Shown one piece after another: positions 20,801 through 27,482 of a DNA stretch of 64,000 nucleotides; position 1 is the first letter of the stretch; every line of letters starts with the position of its first letter. A model generated the notes under the pieces. It searched no databases. It saw only the letters and a list, made by a program, of their open reading frames with translations, and was not told where the DNA came from. The stretch spans positions 11,672,001 to 11,736,000 of the forward strand of contig NZ_CP114040.1 in assembly GCF_026965555.1 (NCBI RefSeq). The letters run 5' to 3'. The translations under genes were made by a program, and so were the position numbers. This DNA is from Nannocystis punicea (GTDB taxonomy: Bacteria > Myxococcota_A > Polyangia > Nannocystales > Nannocystaceae).

Positions 20801-21416
20801 GGCAGACGATGACGTTGCTCGGCTTGATGTCGCCGTGGACGAAGCCGACAGCGTGGATGTAGTCGAGCGCGCGCGCCAGCTGGACGAACAGCTCGACGAT
20901 CGTCTCGCGCGGGGCGGTGCGCAGGCACTCCTGCAGCGACACGCCGGCCAGCAGCTCCTGCGTGAAGTACACGCCGCCGTCCTCGCAGCGGCCGAAGTCG
21001 TACACCGCCGCGAGGTTGGGGTGATGGAGCTGGGTCAGCAGGCGGAACTCGGCCTTGAACTCGGCGATGTCGTCGCTGACCGCGCCCTGGGTGGCGCCGA
21101 AGCTGCGGGTGATCGGGGCGCGCCGGGCCCCCTCGGCCAGGCGCGCGCTCGAGCTCGCGGCGGCCGCGGTCGGCTGGACGGTGCTGGCCGGCGCGGCCTC
21201 GCTGGAGCGCGAGCCGGGCGCGTCGAGGTTGGCGTCGCGGCGGATCAGCTTGAGCGCCACCGGGCGCTCCTCCAGCTCGTCGTAGGCCTCGTAGACGGCG
21301 CCGAAACCGCCGCGCCCCAGCAATCCACGGACCTGATAGCGCCCCGCGATCTTGTCGGGCATCGGCGGCTCCGCCCCGTCCGTGGGCTTCGATGGCTGCG
21401 CGTCGGGCTGGTTCAT
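17862..21416 (-). CDS. Ser/Thr kinase fused to AAA-type ATPase and TPR region
   Basis: An 1184-aa multidomain signalling protein. Residues ~22-320 are a kinase: GRGGFGAVYEA, VALKLIR, then an unusual ~50-residue Ala/Ser insertion (SSEAAPASTVQPTAAAASSS) before helix C, VHGDIKPSN (HGD instead of HRD), DFGLAR, GTPGFSAPE. Around 390-720 is a STAND-like ATPase with Walker A EAPEGMGKTRLL and a weak Walker B YVLYLSDLARG. From ~740 to 1160 are many TPR-like helical pairs (LAGQLAEARRLHDQAKPL, GDFEGASESFREALRF). No TM helix. The layout matches myxobacterial Pkn/AAA/TPR scaffolds thought to sense cytoplasmic partners. The ATG at 21416 was chosen because the kinase fold follows within 25 residues; an upstream frame to 21527 is Arg/Pro-rich. 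Confidence 0.92.
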   Translation of the reverse strand: MNQPDAQPSKPTDGAEPPMPDKIAGRYQVRGLLGRGGFGAVYEAYDELEERPVALKLIRRDANLDAPGSRSSEAAPASTVQPTAAAASSSARLAEGARRAPITRSFGATQGAVSDDIAEFKAEFRLLTQLHHPNLAAVYDFGRCEDGGVYFTQELLAGVSLQECLRTAPRETIVELFVQLARALDYIHAVGFVHGDIKPSNVIVCQPDVDGGQPQAKLIDFGLARLFRHHRKLKDVALDQLDDNEELIKVRGTPGFSAPEKVRGEVIDSRADIYSLAATIYTAVRGVRPFPSRTFKEALRNAIDWRPELAGALLQQCGPVVAELVGRMLSPDPELRPQSARSIVLELLRRESSHIRDRQKSAQDRREFARVLVELLPFVDRADYLDILLLRAHDVLRPDTARNRGSRVIRTVIVEAPEGMGKTRLLNELRREIQLGDGLFVEGSCWTGDGEGLGPFAPVVLQLATALGERSEAVRKYPDLIRAARDRSHESAAAAQLTEFLVRCASEHPYVLYLSDLARGTETTRALVEQLTRAIDHNEARALLCITTEPHPKFRPQLVALSREQLVELWNLRPFTQKEMLDVLKGILGDAPALRELVTMLDKLTGGHPLSFRETLRVLIEESILVRDNDTWVLRSASAAAEQLHKTLAQRSEARLDALGVSAWEVASILYLIEAPIDEERLAHLTDLRRERFRRTLERLEGEGLILRSAITGASQVVLAHASVREAVRIRYEDSLSETRLELAERIAEQATVDPQFVFLRARLLDAAADGLEYLSELEKAAEDLFAAGQPALAAQVLERVIVRLRKFGRVQGLPRLLRAQLNLVERAPGALNDPRREAAQHEGGILVAELLGDHRAQAVFWLGLVDRYTLDGGSDAEMALGRLQNAAAAAKQARDRILELRIANRRAEILLGAGEIDGAVRCSKEAMEILDLPDAQDHYVCHVVGTRLRCLSLAGQLAEARRLHDQAKPLAARVSVLQRQAYISGIAYLAVLGNEPERAIPETRAALEQLRAAGVTRMLINPLHNLGDLLLRGGDFEGASESFREALRFAGLHGFAYHLHLNRGFLGYTLARMGEVEEGAAMLAEARRGIQTIQNEQFAHHQLRLLDAEVAHMLGQSPRARRELEEMLADFHSTNELSLAQWAQEALSRIERDRGTSFIETPDEADAQTVSPDQDTVRTKPLR

Positions 21417-21589
21417 GGCGCGAGGTGGACGGGGCGGCGAGCGAGACGGCGCTCGCGGTGCGCGGACGAAGGGTCCTGCCGTCGGCCCGGAACCGGCCGA
21501 ACGCGAGGGACGAGTATTCCACAGCAACGTCCCAGTGACGTATCAAATTGAAATATTCGCAGGCCGGCGGGTTTTTGGGGCAACGTCGC

Positions 21590-22411
21590 TCAAGCCCGGC
21601 GGGGACCCCACGGTGGCACTTCGCCCGCGCGAATTGCGCTGAACGAGGCCCGCCCGATCGCGGCCTGACCGGTGTCGATACAGCGTTCGTACGCGGCGGC
21701 CTCGATGCACAGGCGCTCCGCTTCGGCCTGACCTGTGGCCGCCAACAGGCCACGCTTGTACACCGCGACAGCGGTCGGGGAGCGTCGTCGCAGGAGTTCG
21801 GCGAAGGTGCGCACGCGGGCGAGACCTGCGTCGATGTCCGGGACGACTTCGTGGCACAGACCGATCCGCAGCGCCTCGTCGGCGCTGATCTCCTCACCCG
21901 TGCAGCCGAGCCGGAGCGCGTGCGCCGGGCCCACCGCCAGCGCCAGCTCCGCCGTACCGCGCGCGCCGGGGATGATGCCGAGGCCCGTCTCCGGCAGGCC
22001 GAAGCGGCCCGTCGGCGTCGACAGGCAATAGTCGGCGGTGAGCAAGAATTCGAGGCCCCAGCCGAGCGTGACGCCGTGGCTCAGGGCGACGGTGAAGAGC
22101 GGGACGTGCCGCAGGCGCTGGAGGATCGAGCGCTGGCGGCGGACGTGGGCCTTGACGCGCTCGTCGGCCCAGCCGACGCGTTCGGTGACGTCGGCGCCGG
22201 AGACGAAGATCGGCGTGCCCGACTTGCTGGTGCGCCGACTGGTGGTGCACAGGCAGGCGACCTCGCCGTGCTCGAGCAGCTCGCACAGCGCCTCGAAGGC
22301 GTCGAGCGTGACGCTGCCGACCTCGTTGGCCTTGCCGTGGTCGAGGGTCAGCGTCAGGAGCCGGAGCTCGGGGTCGTAGTTCGGATGCAGGGCGTCGATG
22401 CGCTCGAACAT
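21590..22411 (-). CDS. Enoyl-CoA hydratase/isomerase (crotonase) family protein
   Basis: A 273-aa crotonase-fold protein. Established family chemistry is hydration or isomerisation of enoyl-CoA thioesters, with an oxyanion hole from two backbone amides. Seen: LTLDHGKANEVGSVTLDAFE near the N-terminus, PIFVSGADV (first oxyanion segment, the usual F-x-A-G-A-D variant), HGVTLGWGLEFLLTADYCLS (second oxyanion segment), FGLPETGLGIIPGARGTAEL with the Glu at the usual active-site spot, and the C-terminal trimer helix. Specific substrate cannot be told. Start at the ATG of 22411 next to MFERIDAL. It sits 64 bases after the nucleotidyltransferase gene on the same strand. Confidence 0.9.
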   Translation of the reverse strand: MFERIDALHPNYDPELRLLTLTLDHGKANEVGSVTLDAFEALCELLEHGEVACLCTTSRRTSKSGTPIFVSGADVTERVGWADERVKAHVRRQRSILQRLRHVPLFTVALSHGVTLGWGLEFLLTADYCLSTPTGRFGLPETGLGIIPGARGTAELALAVGPAHALRLGCTGEEISADEALRIGLCHEVVPDIDAGLARVRTFAELLRRRSPTAVAVYKRGLLAATGQAEAERLCIEAAAYERCIDTGQAAIGRASFSAIRAGEVPPWGPRRA

Positions 22412-22475
22412 GTGTGCGCGGGACCATACGAGGGCCGCCGGGCGAGTGCCAGCGGGTAATGGGACCCACCTCGGC

Positions 22476-23060
22476 TCACGGTAGCCGCGCGAGATCGGCG
22501 GGCCGGTCGAGGTTGTCGAGCACGGCGGGATCGTCGACCTCGAGCACGCGCCGCAGACCGCTGACCGAGGGACGTCCCAGCAGGTCGCGCGGGCTCTCGT
22601 CGGGCCCGAGCGCCAGCAGCTCCGGCAGCAACATCGCCGGCCAGACGAGCGGGTGGCCGCGCCGACCGGCGTACGCGGGCTGCCAGACGTGCGTGGGCGC
22701 CGCGCGGAAGGCCGCAGCCAGCGCCGCCACTGTCTCGGGCCGGACGTGCGGGCGGTCGACCGTCAGCACCAGCGCGGCGCAGCCGGGGGCCAGCATGTCG
22801 AGCTCGAGCAGGCCGCGGCGCAGGCTGTCCATCTGTCCCTTCGGCCATGTCGGATTGGTCACCTTGATCGCCGGCCCGAGGTCCTCGGCGGGGATGACGA
22901 CCGCGCCCTCGACGACGACGATCGGGCTGACCGCCGCGGCCTCGGCCTGGGCGACGACGTGGCGCACGAAGGTCAGGCCGCGCCACTCGATCAGCGCCTT
23001 GGGCCGACCCATGCGCTCGCCGGCGCCGGCGGCGAGGACGACGGCGCCGAGGGCGGTCAC
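22476..23060 (-). CDS. MobA/MocA-like molybdenum cofactor nucleotidyltransferase
   Basis: A 194-aa NTP-transferase. Signature LGAVVLAAGAGERMGRPKAL (residues ~4-22) is the nucleotide-binding loop with the catalytic Lys; LVLTVDRPHV is the metal-binding Asp motif (D-x-P in MocA is here V-D-R-P), and GHPLVWPAMLL is also typical. In the MocA/NboR family the enzyme adds CMP or GMP to molybdopterin for the xanthine dehydrogenase family. XdhC, the sulfuration and insertion chaperone of the same enzymes, is encoded two genes upstream (25407-26288), which supports a Moco role. No Mo-hydroxylase structural gene is in the window. Confidence 0.85.
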   Translation of the reverse strand: MTALGAVVLAAGAGERMGRPKALIEWRGLTFVRHVVAQAEAAAVSPIVVVEGAVVIPAEDLGPAIKVTNPTWPKGQMDSLRRGLLELDMLAPGCAALVLTVDRPHVRPETVAALAAAFRAAPTHVWQPAYAGRRGHPLVWPAMLLPELLALGPDESPRDLLGRPSVSGLRRVLEVDDPAVLDNLDRPADLARLP

Positions 23061-23535
23061 GCGGGGCCTCCGGCGCGGGCGAGGCGGGCGGACTGCGGCG
23101 ACGCGGACGCGTCGAAGTCGCGCAGCGAGGCACGAGGCGGCGATGCGGACGAGGCGAGTCGCGGAGCCTCGCCTCCGCGCGTCGGCGTCAAAGAGGCGAC
23201 GTCACTCTGCGACGTCGACGGATTGCGCCCGCGTCCTGAGGCGTGGTCTTCGCGCGCCGGCGTCAAAGAGGCGAGGTAGTGAGCGGAGGCGCGTCTTGCA
23301 CGACTCTGCGACGTCGACGAAGCGCGAGCGTGTCGTGAGGCGTGGCCTTCGCACGGCGTGGAAGAGGTGAGGTCGCGAGCGGGACGCCGCTCCAAGGACG
23401 ACCTCGCGCCGCGACTCGTCGAGGCGAGCCATGCGGCTGTATCTTCCGACACGTCGGAAAGAGCCTGTCCGATCCGACAGGCGCTTTCGAGCAGGTGGGC
23501 GGCTGGGTTCGGTCTGTCCGTAAGAACCTGTCCGT
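23061..23535. repeat. Intergenic region with ~99-base degenerate direct repeats
   Basis: This 475-base gap lies upstream of the nucleotidyltransferase gene. GGCGTCAAAGAGGCGA recurs at 23184 and 23259, ACTCTGCGACGTCGACG at 23204 and 23303, and a GTC-TGAGGCGTGG-CTTCGC block at 23232 and 23331. Spacing of about 99 (75 for the first) suggests two to three decayed copies. Frames across it are not protein-like. Confidence 0.6.
23444..23481. terminator. Tandem hairpins after the 23536 lipoprotein gene
   Basis: TTCCGAC-AC-GTCGGAA (23444-23459) and CCTGTC-CGATCC-GACAGG (23464-23481) both have perfect stems, 55-90 bases beyond the lipoprotein stop on its strand. The second is a CCTGTCC variant of the GGACATG family. 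A further CTGTCC...CCTGTCC pair spans the stop region (23512-23543). Confidence 0.5.
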
Positions 23536-25392
23536 TCAGGCAGGCGGCAGCGCGGGCGAGGTCTCGCGCGCCGACGGCTTGTTCGACAGCGGCTTGTCGT
23601 TCGGGCGGGCGGCCTCGGCCTTGCTGCCGAACAGCTCGCCGAGCTGGGCGGCGTCGGCCGGCGACGGCACCAGGACCGCCTTGGGCACGCCGACGGCCAG
23701 GCTGCCGAGGTTGGGGTCGAGCTTGACCCCGACGCCCACGGTCCCGCCGATGCGGGTGAAAGCGGCCGCGCCGGCCTCGATCTTCTTGAGCCGGGCCTTG
23801 TCGGCCCGCGCGTCGGCGTCGCTCAGGACCGACAGCCGCAGCAGCGCGGTCGGGTCGAGGCTGACGCAGAAGTGGCAGCCCTGGCTGGCGGCCCGGGCCA
23901 GGCGCAGGCCGGCGTCGCCGCCGAGGCTCGTCTTGCGGCCCTTGAGCTCCGCGGCGACGTCGCCGGCGAGCTTGCTCGCGCCGGCGCCGACGGTGAACAC
24001 CGCGAGGTTGCCGGACACGAAGGTGACCGCCTCGAGCTTCTTCTTGGCGACCAGGAACGGCTCGAGGTCGGCTGCCTCCTTGGCCATGTTCTTCGGGACA
24101 GGGATCGTCAGGAGGTCGGCCTTGAGCGGGCCGGCCTTGGCGCCGTCGGTCTTGAGGGTGAAGTTGATCTTGGCCGCCTTGTCCTCGCCGGTCAGGCTGT
24201 CGAACGCGGCGAAGCCCTTGGCCAGCGCCTGCTCGACGCCGCGGACGGCCGCCCGCGCGCCGGCCTCGTCCTTGACGTTGGCGGCCAGCACCGCGGTGGC
24301 CTCGCCCTTCGGCGAGAGGTAGAGGGCGAACACGACGTCGCTCTGGAGCTGGTCGAGGACGGCGTGGGCGGCCGCGACCGCGTCCTTGGCGACGACGTCG
24401 AACGGGGCGGGGATCTGGCTCAGCGAGACGCCCTTGTCGAGGGCGCCGTGCAGCGCCTCGGGGGTGCCCCACGGCATCGCCACGACCAGCGCGGGGCTGG
24501 CCGGAAGGACAGCTTCGAGCGGGGTCGGGGCGGTCCGCGCCGGGCCCAGCGGCGACAGGCCGAGGCGCGAGAACGGGGCCTCGGCCGACAGCTGCAGCAC
24601 GAGGTCGCGGTCGGTGCCGGCGTCGAGCTCGAGCGCGCCGGCGGTGGCCTCCCGCAGGACCGCGAGGACCTGTCGACGCAGCCCGGCCGGCAGCCCGCTC
24701 AGGGCGCTGGTCTCGAGCATGCCGGGCGGCAAGTCGGTGCCGCGCAGGCGCAGCCGCCGGCCCTGCCCCGCCTCCGCGGCGAGCCCGGCGGCGCGCTCGA
24801 GGTCGGCGTTGCTGAGCGCGAACTCGAGGGCCTTCGGCTGCTCGCGCAGGAGCACCCGCAGCTCGCCCTGGACCAGCTCCCACAGGCCGTTGCCGAGCGG
24901 CTGCGGCCGCTGGGCCGAGGGCATGCCGTCCATGATGCCCTTGGCGCTGACGGCCGCGAGCGTGCCGGCCAGCTTGAGGTCGTTGCTCGGATCCTGGGCG
25001 TGGAAGGTGGCGTCGACGGCGAACGGGCCGGCCAGATCGAGGCTGGCCCAAAGGCCAGGTCCGAAGCCCATCTGCAGCAGCATCGCCTGGATCTGCGCGG
25101 CCGGATCGATCGGCGTCTTGGGGGTCCAGGCGGTGGTGGTCTGCTTGACCAGAGTCATCAGATCGCCGGCGCCGTGCAGACTGGCCCGCAGCTTCAGCGG
25201 CTTGCCCGCCGGAGGCTTGCGCGCCGGCCGCCCCCCGGGCCCCTCCCCGGGAGCGCCAGCGCCGCCGGCGGTGTCCGACTGCGGTTCTTCGACCACAACG
25301 ACGTTGGGCGGCGGAGTCTTCTTGGCGCAGCCGAGAGTGGCAGGAGCGACGACCATGGCGGTCGTCACGAGCGCGACGCGGGCGGTGAACAT
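23536..25392 (-). CDS. Large hypothetical lipoprotein
   Basis: A 618-aa predicted lipoprotein of unknown function. The ATG at 25392 gives MFTARVALVTTAMVVAPATLGC with lipobox TLGC, then a Pro/Gly-rich linker (~residues 24-65). The body alternates beta and helix: LKLRASLHGAGDLMTLVKQT, LWASLDLAGPFAVDATFH, PALVVAMPWGTPEALHGAL, FALYLSPKGEATAVLAANV, LEAVTFVSGNLAVFTVGAG. This resembles DUF3352-type or other large periplasmic proteins of Myxococcota, but I cannot name a family. A CHFC pair (GCHFCVSLD) near residue 490 is the only possible redox site. It starts 14 bases after xdhC ends, so the two are probably one operon. Confidence 0.8.
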   Translation of the reverse strand: MFTARVALVTTAMVVAPATLGCAKKTPPPNVVVVEEPQSDTAGGAGAPGEGPGGRPARKPPAGKPLKLRASLHGAGDLMTLVKQTTTAWTPKTPIDPAAQIQAMLLQMGFGPGLWASLDLAGPFAVDATFHAQDPSNDLKLAGTLAAVSAKGIMDGMPSAQRPQPLGNGLWELVQGELRVLLREQPKALEFALSNADLERAAGLAAEAGQGRRLRLRGTDLPPGMLETSALSGLPAGLRRQVLAVLREATAGALELDAGTDRDLVLQLSAEAPFSRLGLSPLGPARTAPTPLEAVLPASPALVVAMPWGTPEALHGALDKGVSLSQIPAPFDVVAKDAVAAAHAVLDQLQSDVVFALYLSPKGEATAVLAANVKDEAGARAAVRGVEQALAKGFAAFDSLTGEDKAAKINFTLKTDGAKAGPLKADLLTIPVPKNMAKEAADLEPFLVAKKKLEAVTFVSGNLAVFTVGAGASKLAGDVAAELKGRKTSLGGDAGLRLARAASQGCHFCVSLDPTALLRLSVLSDADARADKARLKKIEAGAAAFTRIGGTVGVGVKLDPNLGSLAVGVPKAVLVPSPADAAQLGELFGSKAEAARPNDKPLSNKPSARETSPALPPA

Positions 25393-25406
25393 CGCGGCGG
25401 AGTGTA

Positions 25407-26288
25407 TCAGCGGTCGTCGCGCGCGTCGCCTTCGCGGTCGGAGGCGACGGTCGAGGCCGGTCCACCGAGCCGGGCGATCGCCTGCGGAACAACGTTCATG
25501 GCCGCGCCAGAGCCGCCGTGGCGGTCCGCGAGCAGCTCGGCGACGATGCTGATGGCAATCTCCGCCGGGGTCCGCCCGCCCAGCGCAATTCCCACCGGGG
25601 CCCGCACGCGCGAGAGGTCGGGTGCGGAGCGGCCGAGCTCCTGCTCGCGGCGCAGGACGCGAGCGACGATCGCGTGGACCTTGCGGACGCTGCCGATCAT
25701 GCCGAGGTAGCGGTGGGGGCGGCGGACCAGATGCGCGAGGGCCCGCTCGTCGCGGGCGTGGTCGCGGGTGAGGATGACGACGTAGTCGCGCTCGCCGAGG
25801 TCGGGCACCGCGAGGTCGAGCTCGTCGACGTCGCGGGCGTGCCGCTCGGCGCCGGCGAACGCAGGGTGCTCCAGCAGGTCCTCGCGGTCGTCGACGACGA
25901 CGACGCGAAAGCCGACCCCGGCCGCCACCGGGGCCACGGCCTGGGCGACGTGCCCGGCGCCGACGAGGACGAGCCGCGCTTCAGGGGCGAGATACTCCAC
26001 GAACACCTCCATGGCGCCGCCGCAACACATGCCGAGGTCGCGGACGAGGTGCGCCTTGACGACCCGCGGGCTGCCGTCGCGCAGACAGGCGCGGCAGGCG
26101 TCGAGCACCTGCTCCTCGATCGCCCCGCCGCCGACCGTGCCGACCTGGACCCCGTCCTCACGCAGCAGCAGGCGGGCCCCCACGACCTGGGGCGCCGAAC
26201 CCGAGCGGCCGATCACCGTCGCCAGAGCCGCGGACCCGCCCGTCCTCCCGGACAGGACGTCGACGACGGCACGAGCGACCGGGAGCAC
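25407..26288 (-). CDS. xdhC: XdhC/CoxF family Mo-hydroxylase maturation factor
   Basis: A 293-aa protein with the two XdhC domains. The N-domain has TVIGRSGSAPQVVGARLLLR, GTVGGGAIEEQVLDAC and LGMCCGGAMEVFVEYL. The C-domain has a Rossmann start LVLVGAGHVAQAVAPVAA, a DDRED strand end, VVILTRDHARDERAL, YLGMIGSVRKV and APVGIALGGRTPAEIAISI. Established role: XdhC binds Mo cofactor, promotes its sulfuration and hands it to xanthine dehydrogenase-like enzymes. Frame ATG at 26288. It is first in a minus-strand run that continues with a lipoprotein gene and the MobA-like gene, and is divergent from the 26357 lipoprotein gene. Confidence 0.92.
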   Translation of the reverse strand: MLPVARAVVDVLSGRTGGSAALATVIGRSGSAPQVVGARLLLREDGVQVGTVGGGAIEEQVLDACRACLRDGSPRVVKAHLVRDLGMCCGGAMEVFVEYLAPEARLVLVGAGHVAQAVAPVAAGVGFRVVVVDDREDLLEHPAFAGAERHARDVDELDLAVPDLGERDYVVILTRDHARDERALAHLVRRPHRYLGMIGSVRKVHAIVARVLRREQELGRSAPDLSRVRAPVGIALGGRTPAEIAISIVAELLADRHGGSGAAMNVVPQAIARLGGPASTVASDREGDARDDR

Positions 26289-26356
26289 CGCCGCGAAGTG
26301 TAGCCCGGGGCTTGTTCGAGGCGCCGGGCAATTTTACAAGGTGGGCCGGACGAGAG

Positions 26357-26968
26357 ATGCGCAGGGTCGCAGCGGTCGCGCTGGTGTTCGGAGCGTGCGG
26401 TGAGCCGGAGTCGGCGCCGCGGGCGGAGCCACCTCCGGTGCGTCCGACGGTCGCCGCGGCCCCGGCGTCGATGACCCCGGACGAGCTGGCCGAGACCCGG
26501 CGCAAGGCCGGCTTCCAGGACGGCGCGACGCTCGAGGCGGAGCGCGCCGAGGCCCGCGAGCGGGTCGCCCGGAGCTACGTGCGGGCCCACCTGGCTGCAT
26601 ACCGCGAGGTGGTGAAGGCGCTGCGCGGCAACCTGGCGGAGATCGAGCGCGCGGCCCGAAGATGGTTGCGTACGAACGATCCGCAGCGAGCTTACGAGCG
26701 CTGGCGCGGGGTCTCGAGACGACGGGCCGACCGCGTCGCGGGGTTGTATCAGCACGTCGCCGATGACGGCTTCGACGGCGGTCAGACCCAGCGTCTGCTC
26801 GCCGACGCCTTTCGCCGCTGGGAAGAACTGCGGGAAGATCTCGGCGGCGAAGTCGCTGCCGACGCGCGCTTCTCCGCCCTCGTCGTCGAACTTCGCGACG
26901 CACTCACCGCCGTATCACGCGTCCTCGACGAGATCGAGCACGACGAAGAACTGGCCTCCGAGCCATGA
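26357..26968 (+). CDS. Hypothetical helical lipoprotein
   Basis: A 203-aa predicted lipoprotein. The signal MRRVAAVALVFGACGEPESA has lipobox FGAC; a GGACGAGAG site precedes the ATG at 26357, which makes the upstream start at 26312 unlikely. After a short Pro linker the protein is almost all helix and highly charged (LAETRRKAGFQDGATLEAER, RVARSYVRAHLAAYREVVKA, LEELREDLGG-like and ALTAVSRVLDEIEHDEELA), consistent with a helical bundle or coiled coil facing the periplasm. No family recognised. Confidence 0.75.
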   Translation: MRRVAAVALVFGACGEPESAPRAEPPPVRPTVAAAPASMTPDELAETRRKAGFQDGATLEAERAEARERVARSYVRAHLAAYREVVKALRGNLAEIERAARRWLRTNDPQRAYERWRGVSRRRADRVAGLYQHVADDGFDGGQTQRLLADAFRRWEELREDLGGEVAADARFSALVVELRDALTAVSRVLDEIEHDEELASEP

Positions 26969-27077
26969 ATTCAGGCGTCTGGCTGCCGTTTTGCGCATAT
27001 TGCGCGGACCGCGTTCAAGATCCTGGTAATTGGCGAAGATTTGCGGTACCTGGCTAAAGCACCGTCCACGACGACTG

Positions 27078-27114
27078 CCCCTCGCAAGGGGCCGTGCACT
27101 CGCCCCGCGAGGGG
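27078..27114 (+). promoter_or_regulatory. 5'-leader stem-loop before the small lipoprotein gene
   Basis: CCCCTCGC (27078-27085) pairs with GCGAGGGG (27107-27114), and inside it GGGGC (27088-27092) pairs with GCCCC (27102-27106), giving about 13 bp with an AA bulge. It ends 5 bases before the AGGAG of the 27130 gene, so it may protect the transcript or tune translation. Confidence 0.55.
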
Positions 27115-27129
27115 AAGCCAGGAGAACTC

Positions 27130-27336
27130 ATGAAGAAGACGATCGCGATCGTGTTCGCCGCCCTCTCGGTGGCGACCTTTGGATGCAACAAGGGCAAGAC
27201 CGACACCGCCAACCCCGACGAGGCCAAGACCGAGACCCCGGCGGAGACCCCCGCCGAGGGCGAGAAGGCTGCCGAGGAGACTCCGGCCGAGGGTACCCCG
27301 GCCGAGGGCGGCGACGCGGCTGCCCCCACCCCGTAA
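27130..27336 (+). CDS. Small Glu/Pro/Ala-rich lipoprotein
   Basis: A 68-aa predicted lipoprotein. The ATG at 27130 has a strong site (CCAGGAG). The signal is MKKTIAIVFAALSVATFGC with lipobox TFGC, followed by NKGKTDTANPDEAKTETPAE and three PAEG repeats, ending GGDAAAPTP. There are no Cys beyond the lipid site. It has the same scaffold as the precursor at 52856-53128 (signal, lipobox, PAEGEK, Gly/Ala/Pro tail) but lacks that protein's Cys octads. A strong leader stem, its own downstream hairpins and compact size suggest an abundant, separately transcribed envelope protein. Confidence 0.85.
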   Translation: MKKTIAIVFAALSVATFGCNKGKTDTANPDEAKTETPAETPAEGEKAAEETPAEGTPAEGGDAAAPTP

Positions 27337-27341
27337 GCCGC

Positions 27342-27410
27342 GATCTCCTGCGGGAGATCTCCGCTTGCTGTTCCATGGGCCAGACTGGCAATTCGCCGGT
27401 CTGGCCCATG
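27342..27410 (+). terminator. Two tandem hairpins after the small lipoprotein gene
   Basis: GATCTCC-TGCG-GGAGATC (27342-27359) and a 15-bp stem CATGGGCCAGACTGG / CCGGTCTGGCCCATG (27374-27410, loop CAATTCG, one G-T pair). CTTAATTCTG follows, so the second could be a weak intrinsic terminator. Confidence 0.7.
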
Positions 27411-27482
27411 CTTAATTCTGCAGTGTAGTGCACGACCCCCGGGGGTCGATTTCTGCTATAGGCCCCCCACCCCCGGCCCGTC

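Noticed and set aside
17793..21551. 1252-codon + strand frame opposite the kinase-ATPase
   Set aside because: The complementary strand has clear kinase, ATPase and TPR motifs; the + translation is repetitive Leu/Ala/Glu/Arg with none.
27035..27056. Sigma-54-like site (TTGGC...TTTGC) upstream of the small lipoprotein gene
   Set aside because: The GG and GC dinucleotides are 9 apart, not 10, and no activator site is evident.
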